Below are positions 48,804 through 60,720 of a stretch of DNA of 64,000 nucleotides, one piece after another. Position numbers and translations under genes: made by a program. Source of the stretch: Ziziphus jujuba (Eukaryota; Streptophyta; Magnoliopsida; Rosales; Rhamnaceae); the NCBI RefSeq assembly GCF_031755915.1, contig NC_083383.1:22309001-22373000 (forward strand), given 5' to 3'. Below the pieces are notes generated by a model. The model made no database searches, had not been told where the DNA came from, and saw nothing but the letters and a program-made list of their open reading frames with translations. Position 1 is the first letter of the stretch. Each line of letters begins with the position of its first letter.

Positions 48804-49590
48804 GCTTCAATGAGAAGTAATGTAATATCTTGTGTAGATTCTTATTATTTTTGTCTGAGACACATTTATACCAAGATGCGTTACAAGTTGGATAAACTTT
48901 TAGTTCCTTGTATTCATTCTAAAACAATATACAATCATTCTAATAAGCATCTATTTTCTCATACGACGTCCCAAGTCATGTATTATTTGTTTTTCCTTGT
49001 AGTAAGAAGAAGGCATATGCATGCTAGCTGGGCATACATCGTTAAGCAGCTCAAGTAGCATATTAAAGAATTTATTGCTTCATCCATTAATAATCTTCAA
49101 ATATAGCAACTTCACAATGAATGACAACCTAGATGATTTACACCCTCAATACAATGATTGTGATGCATCCCTAAATAAATTGACAAATGTACAAATGAAG
49201 CTTCTCTAGGTGCAGAGTGAGATATGGAAGAACTTTCCCATTCATTGTACAATACTTCATTATTCAAATCTTGCAACAGATCCCATGTCTCATCTGCCAC
49301 CACATCTTCATTATCCATATATAATGCATCATTCCTATTCAAGTTATATTCTCAACTTAGCTGGTCATGGATATCTCTCCATGATATATCCATAGATCTT
49401 ATGATTTTACAATACCATGGATGACCAACTGGTCACATACATGATCTAGTGAAAACAAGATAAAATTATTGCACTTATAACAAGAACATTTAATTTTAGT
49501 TCCATTGTCCAAATAATGTCTTGCAAAATTCAAAAATTGTTTGACTCTATTGATATATTCAAAAAGTGTTCTATTTATAGTTGCATCCAA
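48804..49590 (-). pseudogene. CACTA TNP2-type transposase, N-terminal part
   Basis: The minus strand starts MDATINRTLFEYINRVKQF at 49590, then KIKCSCYKCNNFILFSLDHV, the transposase-associated domain with its Cys cluster. Next is an acidic linker (49112-49342), then FNMLLELLNDVCP, SSYYKEKQIIHDLG and VYPTCNASWYKC with HYFSLKP at the insertion point. Stops and frameshifts are present. It joins the C-terminal part at 32519 when the Ty3 element and one CTAG are removed. Confidence 0.82.
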
Positions 49591-51779
49591 CTTTTATTCA
49601 TATGTATATGCTTAATGGTTACATAAACAACAAGATATATAGATAGTCAGGACTTAAGTAGAATACAGCTCAAACATATACAATATATGCTTCATAAAGG
49701 CCACATTCTACTCACTATAAGAGCATGAGAAGATATACATTAGAAGATAAACAAAATAAATAACAAAGTAAAAACCTTGTAGTTAAATAAATTTGAAATA
49801 TGTAAGCATTGAAATAGGTATGCATGTACTATAAATTATTAAATCCTACCCATGTAAGTTTATAAGCTACAAATTAGTTTACACTCATAGTTCACTAGGC
49901 AAATGTATATCTTCAAATTATTTAGTTACTATATTTAATAATGGACAATGACGGATGAACAATAAAGAATTATCATAGCTGGCACACATACAAGATGTAA
50001 GTTAGGTCCAAAATCATATTTGTCCATAAATATAAAAATCACACCATATGGATATATTCAACCACCAAAAAATTCAAAAAATAAAAATATAAAGATATAT
50101 TCAAATCAAATTTTACAAAAAGACCAAATAATCATTTTTTTTAACACATATGTATATATTCAAATTATACCGGTAGTATAGTAAATAGTTAATAAGGATA
50201 GAAAAACACTAAAAAATTAACAGAGTTGGCACACAGACAAGATGTAAATATTTGGAAAAATCAAATCTGTACATAAACATTAAAGTGAAAAGGTCAACTT
50301 ATTACCTACTGCAAAGATATTCAATATACCAAAGCTTATATATGAGAATCCACAAGAAAATACAAAGAAGGTTGATGGCTACATATAGAGAAAAATGAAA
50401 AATACTACTATAGAAGAAATACATGAATAACATATTTATTACTACAACAACGTATGAAAAGTTAAACACAAAATTATAATGGAAAAATGGAATTTCCAAT
50501 ACAAGGTTTGGGATGGTTAGGCTTCAATGAGTTGGTTGTTCATCTACAATAATATATCCTACTTAACAAATAAGGAATCCAGGACACATAATTGAATTAA
50601 ATCACCAGATTAGCTGATCACACCTACTATAGATAAGCAAGTGGCCCAACAATGGTTAAACAAACTGTTTGAGCAACTTAAATACAACTACTAAGCATAT
50701 GTACAAGAGATCTTAAAAATATGCATTACTATATAACTATCAAGGACATAAGTAGTGAAAAAAATAGAAATGACACTTGGTACATGGGTTGTTTTCATAT
50801 AAGTTGAATCACAAACATGTTGAGAAATCATAACATAGTAGTAACGACATGATTGCTCCATCATTGTTCAATTATGACATATATAAATGATAAGCTAATA
50901 ACAAGTTTTAATTGAGGGTTTTTATATCATAATGCATCCAACACTGTTTAAACTTGAGAAAAGGTAAGAAAAAGAAACCCACGTACTGAACGATGAATCT
51001 ACAGACTTGGATAGCCGTAATATTCCTTCTTCAATTACAAAGAGTTGCATGTGTAAGAGGGAAACACAAATTAGGACAAAGAGAGAAAAAAGTATTACTC
51101 CCATTGTCATTTCTACAGGAAGATAAAGATTATAGCTTCATGGAAAAAAAAAACTTACTAAAAGAGCAAAGCTTTGGCTTCAACAATCGTTATCAAATAA
51201 TGAATGGCAAATAAAGCGTACATCCATAGATAAAGCATTTTTCAAATCCATATGAGAAATAAGAAAATGTAGAGATAAAAATGGACAAGCACAAAGAAGT
51301 GAATTCAACAGAATCTAATAGGGTTCATATAGTGATAACCTCAAAGATTTTTAAATAGCAAGCATAACTTAATACAATGAAGCAAACATAGTAATATGGT
51401 AATATTGTATATGTTGATCCAACTGATTTTGAAACTTATGTAAATCATGATGAAAAAGCTAAATTGTTAGAACATAAAATGCATTAACTCTTTTAGCAAG
51501 TTCAACATGTTGACTTTGTGAAATGAAAAAGGTACAATGAATATTAATAAACTAGTTATGTTTTTAATCATTTTGGAAATCTAAAGTTAATCCATTTCTA
51601 ATTTCTAATAATCTAAATAGTAAGGGAAATAAAAAAAAAAAAAAAAAAAAAACTAACTGAAGTTTGATTGTGAAAGGAAAATATGCCAATATATTATATA
51701 AATCACATAGTAACAATATCAACATCAAGTGGCTGATCAATAATTGGTTTGAAAGCAAAATGGTCATAAAAAGGTCTTA
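49591..51779. other. Non-coding 5' region of the CACTA element
   Basis: AT-rich with a poly-A run near 51630-51650. No recognisable coding sequence on either strand. It lies upstream of the transposase, so it may hold promoter and intron sequence. Confidence 0.5.
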
Positions 51780-51967
51780 GAATTTTCCAGCACTTGTTGA
51801 ATATGAAATTGGCAGTTCCGTGTTCTGTGGAAATGGAAGACCCCTTATCCAATTATTCATGCATAATCCACAACATGTCTTAGTCTTGGATTCTTCGTCG
51901 AAGATGACAAGATAATCTGAAATCGGACCCTCTGATTGTGGCAACATCAACTACTTAGGAGACCTTT
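51780..51967 (-). pseudogene. DUF1262-like gene fragment inside the CACTA element
   Basis: The minus strand gives, without interruption, LPQSEGPISDYLVIFDEESK, then a TCCGLC motif, then RGLPFPQNTELPISYSTSAG. This matches the N-terminal part of plant DUF1262 proteins as I remember them (PPPEGPNSG.LVIQDEES, TCCFGLC, LPFPQNK.L.V.YTT). A stop (TAG) precedes it and the rest of the gene is missing. Function of the family is unknown. It most likely is host sequence captured by the transposon. The assignment is from memory of the motif pattern. Confidence 0.55.
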
Positions 51968-52800
51968 TGTAAAAGAAAAGGCCTTGTCAAATACATTTTC
52001 TCTCTTTTTTATTAATATTACTTCTTTTTTCTTTTTTTGTATGTTATTCTCCCTTGTTGTCAGCTAGAAATATGATTTAGAGTCATACACAAAGTAGAAA
52101 GTAAGCTAGAAAATGAATGATAAGGCAAGACAAAAGGAAAATCTATAATATACGTTTGGAAAAGTCTTTGGTTGAGACAATATTCCACAATTGTTACACA
52201 CCAAACCTGTCTTGAAAGCTTATATACAACTTAACAAACAAGCAATAATAATATATAATAAAAATTTATTTAAAAAAAAAAAAAACTAAAAGCTTAATAA
52301 CCAAGCTAACAAGACACAGCAACACTAACCAATAACACAATACAATAAAGCACATTCTCACTTAAATAAACTACTTTAACAAACTAAGTAGCATGGCAAT
52401 AAGAACAAAGTTAGAACCCAAAAAAAAAACAAATAAACAAAAACAAACAAAATCCAAGGTCTAAATTTGTCTATATATGAAGGTTTTGATTAAGGCAACT
52501 CAAACACAATTGTTAAGTTACTCTATTTATTTCAAATTAAAATCCAACAAAATAAACATTAATTTAGACATTTTTTCTATGAGATTGACCAATTCAAAAC
52601 ATTTTCAAACTACCAACCACAGTTTCAAAGGGGGAAGAAAGGAATATCTATATATATATAAGAAGCACATGTGGTTAACATTAGAAAGAAACCATATATA
52701 AGAGAGAGGAGAAGATCTAGAAAGAATATATAAAGACAAGATAGGAGGAGATTAGTACAGTAAGAAATTTGTTATAGAAAAACTAAAGAAAGCTACATAC

Positions 52801-52930
52801 CTGGAATCCTAATTCTGACAGAGTTTTAATGTCAAGGAACCTTGTTCGCTCCAAAACCGTCAAAGGAAAAAGACTAATAATCCGAGCCTTGTAGTTTTAA
52901 AGCGAATATTCCGTAGAAATTGAAGTTGCT
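52801..52930 (-). other. Exon-like segment ending in a splice donor, unrecognised
   Basis: The minus strand reads ARIISLFPLTVLERTRFLDI and ends …GATTCCAG followed by GTATGTAG, a consensus donor. It could be a first exon of the CACTA gene or another captured fragment. No family recognised. Confidence 0.3.
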
Positions 52931-53218
52931 GTTTGAATTGATGCTGGTAAGGATATTTAATAAATAATCAACAAAATCAACCACTCTCAAGTTCATCTCC
53001 CCTGTTTTTGATTTAACATTCATGATCCAAACAAATGTTTATACATGTATACCTCTGAAATGGTAACTCTCTGGTAGAATAGGAAATATAAAAGAAGATC
53101 CTCAAATTGATGAAATGGGTACCATGAAATTCCATTCAAAAACATAAACCCAAATAAAAACCCCATAATCTAAAACACCCAAAACAAGAACAATATGAAA
53201 CGCAAATCAAAACCTAGA

Positions 53219-53220
<2 letters not shown>

Positions 53221-53252
<32 letters not shown>

Positions 53253-53267
53253 GGGGGGTGGGGGGGC
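53221..53267. repeat. (GA)n followed by a G17-T-G7 run
   Basis: A GA dinucleotide run (53221-53242) passes into 17 consecutive G, one T and seven G. It lies about 530 bp inside the right (5') end of the CACTA element. The minus strand is a CT/C-rich tract of the kind seen in plant leaders. G-quadruplex formation is possible. Confidence 0.85.
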
Positions 53268-53768
53268 GCAAGCATACCAGGAGAAAGAAGGAAAACAGAG
53301 AGAGAAGGAAATAATAGATACAAAATTTTCATCTTCTAAACGTGCATGCTAAAGAGTGAGTGAGTTAAAGCTGTGTGAGTGTCAATTTTGAACAACAGAG
53401 AGAAAGAAGGAAAACACCTAGTATCTTTTCTAGGGCAAAAATGGGTTTCAGATATGACATATGCATAAAATGCAGCATTTTGGGAATTAAAATTGTGGCT
53501 GACAATTTTAATTTTTATAGCTGATAGATATTGGCCGGTCAAAATTAAAATATTGAGTGACTGATTAAAAAATTTCATCACATTTTGAAAGTAAAAAGTA
53601 GAGGGAAATATTGGCGCCTAAATTTTTTGGATTTTTAATGATAAAAATATGTGACAAACAAGACTTTGTCACTTATTGGAATACCAAATCAAAAAATATT
53701 ACATTGGCTATTTTTGTCATTTATGGTGTAGATTAAGTGACAAATTTATATTTGTTATTGGAGTTTCT

Positions 53769-53795
53769 TAGCAATTGTCCAAATTTTTTATAGTA
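53769..53795 (-). repeat. CACTA right terminal inverted repeat
   Basis: The reverse complement starts TACTATAAAAAATTTGGACA; the first C of CACTA is T. AAA follows. This is the 5' end relative to the transposase genes. Confidence 0.7.
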
Positions 53796-55071
53796 AAAAA
53801 TGGATTAACAAAATCTTTAATCTAATTGTTGAGGATGAAGAAAAGGTATTAGAGTTACTCCATTAATATACAATAGCTATAGATCTGGATTTGTTAAAAA
53901 AAAAAAAGGTTTCCAGGATATCAGGAATGTAAGTGAGAGGAGGGAAAAAGGGAAAAAGTAAAATATTTTTAACGCTATTATTTAGTTTTTAATTAATATA
54001 TATATATATATATATATAAATACCAAATTACCCTTTCAATGTTAAAAATAACATAACACATTTAATGGCAGGTGTATTTTTTGATTGATGAATATTAAAA
54101 ATCCTGGGAGCCACATATATTTGCACAAAACCTAAATGGTTGGAAATGTAATTTTTTTTTTTTTTTTTTTTAACAAGGGGAGGAGAATTTCTTGCACAAG
54201 TCAAAAATTGAACTTTCGACTTGAAGGTATATTTTCAATGGTACAATTAGTGGCCAAGTCATCTATGGTACACTCTCAATTGTAAATATAATTTGCCCAA
54301 TGAATTTGTTAAATTAACTATACACAAATTATGTAACTTTGTTTAAAAACAATTTTATTATATTTTATTTTAATTTTGCACAATGCATAAGGCTAATGTA
54401 TTGAAATTCATTAGAGAAAAACAAAAATGATATAAAAACAAATAGTTTGTGGAGCAAAGTGAAAAACAGTTTATTTTGGATGGTAAAATGATATGAATTC
54501 TAAATTAAATTCCACAAGACCTAAGATATGGTTGTCCTTAGAACTGGAATCCGTCTAAATCAAAGCAATCTAAACATTAATGATGGGACGCTGTGAAATC
54601 TATCATTTACCAAATTCATATATCAAGCCTTTTAATTAATTTCCTATATATATATATATATATATATGCATATTATCATAAGATGGTAATAAAAATTTAA
54701 AAATCTTCGTCAAATCTACCACTTACCCAATTTATATTATATTGGATCAAGCCCTTTAATTGATTTCCCATATATTTATATATATATATATATATATATA
54801 AAGAACAAACATGAATTTACCAAAGAGCCACCCGTGGACTTTTTTGTTTTTATATATATATATATATGAATGTATCTTTCTGGTTCACCAAACACAGACG
54901 ACAATTGGAGTGACGACAAAGTGAAGATAGAAAAGAAAAGAGTTCACAAGAAAGTGAAAAACGAAATATATATATATATATATTGCATAATCGCACAGAA
55001 TTTCATCGGTGGTTATCAAAATTTTTGTTTCTAGTTGAAGGGAAAGTGGGTCCCAACTAACAAAAGTCACA
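53796..55071. other. Intergenic region upstream of the lyase gene, with a duplicated block
   Basis: AT-rich. Runs of TA occur at 54000-54017, 54645-54667, 54777-54800, 54850-54868 and 54967-54982. Two related blocks at about 54596-54655 and 54713-54780 share AAATCTA[T/C]CA[T/C]TTACC and AAGCC[T/C]TTTAATT.ATTTCC. No gene. The region contains whatever distal promoter the lyase gene uses. Confidence 0.5.
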
Positions 55072-55078
55072 TATAAAA
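55072..55078 (+). promoter_or_regulatory. TATA box of the lyase gene
   Basis: TATAAAA, 44 bp before the first in-frame ATG (55122) and 74 bp before the second (55152). A transcription start near 55105 would fit. Confidence 0.6.
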
Positions 55079-55121
55079 GTTGCAACTGCTTCCTAATAAT
55101 CTCAACCCCTTTGGATTTTTG

Positions 55122-56533
55122 ATGCATGCTTTTTCCGCCATTCACAATCACATGTCTCTCTCTAACACCGTCGTATTCCTTACAAGATTCTTGTCTACTA
55201 TTATCATCATTCTCTGTATTACCGCCCGTGATTCTCTTGAGCTTCACCTTCCCTCCTCCAATGGAACCTCCGCCTCCCCTCCGGTCTCTTCGCCTCTGCA
55301 GCTGCTTATCCACGATCAATATGTATCTCCTAGCTAATTTTTTTTTTTTCTTTTTAATTTTTTTTCTTTATTTTTACTTCTTTTTTTTTTGGTGGTGTTG
55401 TTTTTTTGTTTTTAAATATGAAGGTGTTGATTGATAACGGCATAGTTGGACTGAATATATCAAAACCGGAGGGATCAATCAACGGAATAAGCTATAATGG
55501 CGTTGACAATTTGCTTGAAGTTCTTAATCCAGAATTTAATAGAGGGTACGCATATTATTCTTGCTATAAATATTTATTAATTCCGAAAAGAAAAAAGTTA
55601 TTGATATATATATATATATATAAACTTTGGGTTTTCTTTTTGTTCCCCTTTACTTTTTCCTCCCTCAATTGGCTTAGAAGTTTGGTTTTTTTTTTTTTTT
55701 TTTCCCTTCTCTTTTTGGGATGGTTAATTTGGTATAATTATTTAAGAGAATTAAGTATAAACTTGGTGATTTTATGCAATTAACTATCTTACTTTTAATT
55801 GAGATATTAATTAACGAAATTTTCCAATTAATAATTATTGCATGACCTAGCTGCACGTATTATTATTATTATTTTTTTTTCTGTTCATTTCATTTTATAT
55901 ATAAAAATGTAGGTACTGGGACTTGGTTTGGATTGGTAATGGAAGTATAGGAAAAAAGGGCTCATTGGACAGGTATTAATTGACGAATTAATTAATTACC
56001 GTATTATTTATATTCATTAACTATATATAATTGCTACGTAAATTTGTAAAGCTATAACAATTTGGAGTTAATACTTCGGCGTTTTGGATCCATCCATAAG
56101 AGTAATCAAGAACAATATTAAAAACAAAAAAATAAATACAAATTTAATTTGTAACAATGCAGGCTTGAAGGGACAGATTTTAAGGTAATGCTGGAAAATG
56201 AGGAGCAGATAGAAGTTTCATTCAGCAGAACCTGGAATTTCTCTCTGGAAGGGAAGCTCGTTCCCTTAAACGTTGACAAAAGGTACCTAATCCATTCATT
56301 CCTCTTTTTTATTTTTATTTTTAAATAAAATTAATTTTTAAAAATAATTAATTAATTTGTGGCAAAAAAGAGTGATGATTTAGAAGGAACATGCATGCAT
56401 TTGATTTTGCAAGATTTATAGTGCTTCGGGGTTCGTCTGGCTTTTACTCGTATGGCATTTATGAACACGTGAAGGGATGGCCTGCTTTCAACCTTACAAA
56501 CACAAGGATTGCTTTTAAGCCCCGGAAAGACAT
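55122..56533 (+). CDS. Rhamnogalacturonate lyase, first five exons (3' end not in window)
   Basis: Exons 55122-55322, 55424-55545, 55913-55972, 56163-56282 and 56414-56533 join in phase with GT-AG introns and no stop: 207 codons plus two bases. The start may instead be ATG 55152, which puts a hydrophobic signal peptide (VVFLTRFLSTIIIILCITA) right at the N-terminus. Then come LQLLIHDQYVLIDNGIVGLN, GISYNGVDNLLEVLNPEFNR, YWDLVW, EGTDFKV, EEQIEVSFSRTW, LEGKLVPLNVDKRFIVLRGS and SGFYSYGIYEHVKGWPAF. This order is typical of plant PL4 rhamnogalacturonate lyases, secreted enzymes that cleave the rhamnose-galacturonate backbone of pectin. Family members are about 600-700 residues. The remainder (starting around FHYMA) is not found up to 64000, so the gene either has an intron of more than 7.4 kb containing a transposon or is truncated. 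Confidence 0.85.
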
Positions 56534-56861
56534 GTATGTAATTTCATATATTTTACTTTCTATTTTTGGTAAAACGTATATATGCATTTCTTTTTTCTTT
56601 CCGCAAGTAAAATAGGATATTTAATTAAGATGAAACAATTTTACTTAGTTTTCGTACCAGTCGATCATGACCCATTTAATCATAAGAGCTAAATAACAAT
56701 TATTGGATTAAAATATATTTCATTAGTAGAAAACCAAAATATTTAGCATATATTAGTTCTTGACTTGTTACGATACGCTAGCTTAACAGCATATTGTAAA
56801 TTACCTACTCCGCGAGAAACATGAAAAACCTATATCTATTTATTAAATAGGATGTACTAAT
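56534..56861. other. Lyase intron 5 start or downstream sequence, non-coding
   Basis: Starts with donor GTATGT. AT-rich; no further lyase exon seen. Confidence 0.6.
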
Positions 56862-57599
56862 TGAAACAGTTTAGGAAAAAGAAAGCCCTAAAATTTGCAT
56901 TAAACAATAGCAACAACATATATATTACAAGTTACCTTGAGACAAGGTAAGAATACAAAAAAATATATATATTTATATATATATATATATATATATATGC
57001 AAATAAATAATTCTATACATCAAATATTATAATTGATCCACATCAATAGAATCTATCCTAATAGTTTCCTACAAAATTGTGATCTAATCAATGAGATCAG
57101 TCTTGGATCTTGAAGAAGAATTTTAGTACTTGAAAGAGACTTGGTGCATGTTTAGTTAATGTAATAAATATAGAAATTGAATACATGTTCCATAGATTTA
57201 GTTTTCTTCATATTTAGTAAATTTTTAAATTTAACAATAATTATTTCATACGAATAGATATACCTCTATTTAAAATAATAGTAATTTTTTTTCAAATTTT
57301 AAGAGTTTATATTCCTATGTTTTAATCTGCATAAACTATAAAATATCTTTATTATGTTTAGATTTACATTTATTACCACATAATAAAAACATATAATTAA
57401 ATATAAAATTTAACTTTTAATTAATTTTTATCAAATTTGAATATTTTTTTTTAAAAAAATATTTATAAAGGCTAAACATTGATTTTCAATCAATATTTTT
57501 ACTAAACATATAAATAGGAATTGTCATTTCATTTTTCATTTTATTTTTCCATGAATAATTATTTTTATTTTTAGAGAAATAATTATTTTGTATATAAAA

Positions 57600-60500
57600 C
57601 GTAGTTTTAGTCAATATTTTAACAAGTTGATCCGCAAAAGTAACATGTGAAACTAATAAGGCACCCTTCTAAACTTGATTATGAACAAAATAAAAGTCCA
57701 CTTAAATGTGTTTCACATGGGAATGAAGCATTAGATTTGCACACAAGTGGGGCAACACTGACACTGTAATAAATTTTTGAATGCAACAAACCTTGTAGAT
57801 GTAGAAAAAGCAAATTGATACTTAACCTCAGTCAACGAACAAGCCATAAGATGTTGTTTTTGGAGCACCAAGATATGGGATTATGATCAAGAAACAAAAT
57901 GTGAGCATAAGTAGATGTACGGCATCTTTATTACCTATCCAATCAGCATTGGAATAGGCATGTAGAAGTATAGGCTAGAACCAAACATGTTCTTACCTTC
58001 AAAAAGTGAATGGACATGCTAGAAGGTAAGGGGGTCTGTACAGAATTGGAGTTGAGCAGATTCGTTGAGCCAAAATATCAGACACTCTTAAGACAAGAAC
58101 ATCCTCAACCCTAAGGAAAAGCTAAAGCATGCCAAGGTCCTTTATTGAAATTTTAACTCTAAGATCATGAATACAAGGAGTTTGGCATGCTTGGAGAATC
58201 GCTAGTGACGATGAGGTTGTTATACACATAAACAAGCACCAAAAGAGAAACACTACCATTTTTAATAGTGGGTGATTAGATTGAAAGTTAACAAAGCCAC
58301 GATTAAGAATATAAGTCCGTAACTCAGTATACTAAGGATGTAGTGCCTATTTAAAGCCATAGTTTCCCAAAGGTTAAAGACATGGGATGGATAAGAACCA
58401 TCAATGAACCTAACTAGTTGAGTCATGAACACATTCAACTTCAAATAACCACTGGGAATGGAATTGTCGACTTGAAGTTGATGAATAGGCCAACCAAATG
58501 AAAGAGCCACAACAACATGCACCATGGTTTGTTTAACCATCAGGTTGAAGGTATCATGATAATCCAAAGTAGGTTGTTAATGAAAGCCCTTGGCAACTAG
58601 ATGCTTCTTATACTGTTTAATTGATCCATCAACCTTATGCTCCCATTTACAACTAACTATATTCTAACTTGGTGTAGGAAGAACTAAAGTCCATGTTCCA
58701 TTATATAAAAAAGCATTATACTCATCAATCATTGATGCCTGCCAATTAGGATCCTTGAGAGCTTGTTCATGAGAGGTCAGCTCAGTCTAAGACAAATTAA
58801 GTAACCAATAGTAGTAAATAAGTCTAAAGATAGTATTCTTGGATCGAATAACAATAGTGGAGCAAATAAGTCTAAAGATAGTATTCTTGGATCGAATAAC
58901 AATAGTGGACCTATTAGATGGTCGCACGGCTGAAGGAATTGAGTCAAGAGACACCCTGTATAAATGGATTGAGACATAGGCAAGGAACCAAATTCTTGCA
59001 TATGAGAAGCGGAGTCAGATAGCCTGGATGGAGTGGAATTGACAGGAGAGGTAGGAAACACAGGTTGTGAATGAAAGATAGTCGAAGATATCCCATGAGA
59101 TGGTGGCGATGGTGAAGAGATCCTAAGCGCTGGCGGAGTAGTAGGCAAAACACGAGAAGTGGGAATGTAGTAGCGATTAGATTCATGAAAAGAGGATTCT
59201 AAGAAAATATGGACTTTAGACCTTGCCGTAGAAGATTGGAAGCAAAGGAATTATAAGGAAATGTGGTTTCCACAAAGTCCACATGTCTTGATATGTAAAG
59301 CCACTTACTAGTGTGGTCAACACAGATGAAACCACTTTGGAAGGAGGAATAACCTAGGAACAGAAGAAAGAGACTGAGGAGCTATCTTATGAGTGCCATA
59401 CGACTTAAGCCACGAGTAGCAAAGACAACCAAACATCCCTAGTTTCCCATAATTGGGAGAGGTTCCAAATAAAGTCTCAAAGAGCAAATATAAATGAAAT
59501 CGGCTGCTATTGTGAGGAAGGCTTTGGACGAGAATGATAAAGAAAGATTAGCTTGAGTAAGTAAGGTTGAACTAGTTTGAACAACATGACGATGATGGCA
59601 TTTGGCAATATCATTTTGTTGAAGAGTATTACAGGGTAAGATTAGAAAATGAGAACCCCATTGGATATAAAAATTTAAAAAGAAACCTTTAATCCAAAAA
59701 TTCGTCAACATTATCCAAATAGAAGGAAACAATGGATTTCTTAAAATATTTTTCAATTAAGCTTTTAAACCTAGGAAAAATAAGAGATAAATTAGATTTA
59801 TTATTAAAAAGATAAAGCCAAATATATTTTCTGTAATAATCTACAAAAATTAAATAATAAGTAAAGACATTAAAAGATTGAATAGGGATAGGACCCCAAA
59901 CATCCAAGTTAATAAAGTCAAGAAGAGCAAAACTACTCAAAGTGGATTTTAAAGGAAGGCAGTTTTTGTATTTTATTGTTGCAATAATTACAATTCTCAA
60001 GTTTAGTAAATGAGGAAGAAATAGAAGATTAAAGCTATGAATAACTAAGACAAAATTTTAGTATATGGGTGCCTAAGACGATTATGCCAGTCAACAATGG
60101 GAACCTCGCTATAAGCTAGAGAAGAATGGAATTTGGAAAATTGTTTGACAGAATCTGAAGCATAAACCAACCACTCATAAACACCATCTTTAATCCTTCC
60201 TTCTATAAGACATGGCCACCTATGCAGATCATTAACATAAAAGAAAAGATGGTAAGACCTCAACAGAAACATTATCAGAGGCACATAATCGAGAACAGAT
60301 AAAAGGTTCTTTTTCATATGGAGAAAACAAAGAACATTAGACGACACAAAAGGCTTTGAAGTAGATAATAACTGAGAAGTGCCAGTGTGCATGATCTTAA
60401 GATTGATACCATCACCAAGCAGAATTTCTTCGGTCTCATCATAATCATTATGTAATGACAAGTTATGGAGACTTGTAGTAACAAGATGTGAAGCACCAGA

Positions 60501-60720
60501 GTCAACAAGCCAATTAGGAGATGAAGGTGCCACAAGTGGAATGATATGTGTGAGGTGAGCCCAAGGTGGATGCTATGAAGGCCGCATAGGAGCTGGTAAT
60601 GATTTTAAGAAAGAGATGGATTAGAGAAAAACCATGGAACCATCGCAAGTAGCTTACAACAAGTTTTAGCATTGAGGCCAGGTATATCAGAAACTTGACA
60701 AATCAGGCAATTGACAAAGT
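57600..60720 (-). pseudogene. Ty1/copia gag-pol pseudogene
   Basis: Minus strand, in order: knuckle remnant CLICQVSDIPG…C near 60660-60715; protease WLVDSGASHLVTTSLHNLSL (60045-60533) with GDGINLKIMHTG; pre-integrase WHNRLRHPYTKIL. Integrase pieces LLDFINLDVWGPIPI and YYLIFVDYYRKYIWLY (59689-60000) and HRHVVQTSSTLLTQANL (59439-59756) follow. RT piece is YHDTFNLMVKQTMVHVVVAL (58262-58567). RNase H pieces are YSNADWIGNKD and VDFYFVHNQV (57650-57980). Many stops, frameshifts and a short tandem duplicate (58805-58915) interrupt it. A degenerate Gag lies at 60739-61200. Confidence 0.85.
58805..58915. repeat. Short tandem repeat in the copia pseudogene
   Basis: AATAAGTCTAAAGATAGTAT to AATAACAATAGTGGA occurs twice with a 50-bp period (58815 and 58865). 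It explains the repeated LLFDPRILSLDLF in that frame. Confidence 0.8.

Larger units (their letters stand above)
22746..53795 (-). mobile_element. CACTA (En/Spm) DNA transposon, interrupted by a nested 16.3 kb retrotransposon
   Basis: The left end starts CACTACTAAATATTTGGGCA. The reverse complement of the right end is TACTATAAAAAATTTGGACA, and the first 27 bases match at 20 positions. Both ends are followed by subterminal GTCAC/TGACA-rich repeats. The flanking trinucleotides are GAA (22743-22745) and AAA (53796-53798), a possible decayed 3-bp TSD. Between them lie a TNP2-type transposase (minus, split) and a Transposase_24-type second gene (minus). Total span is 31,050 bp, about 14.8 kb without the insert. 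The terminal C is mutated at the right end and both genes are broken, so it is inactive. Confidence 0.85.

Noticed and set aside
55126..55434. 102-codon frame overlapping lyase exon 1
   Set aside because: It is another frame of exon 1 that reads into the T-rich intron. The spliced frame matches the lyase family.
57145..57530. Possible MITE with TGTTTAGT-like ends
   Set aside because: The inverted ends agree only over a few bases and no TSD is visible in this AT-rich DNA.
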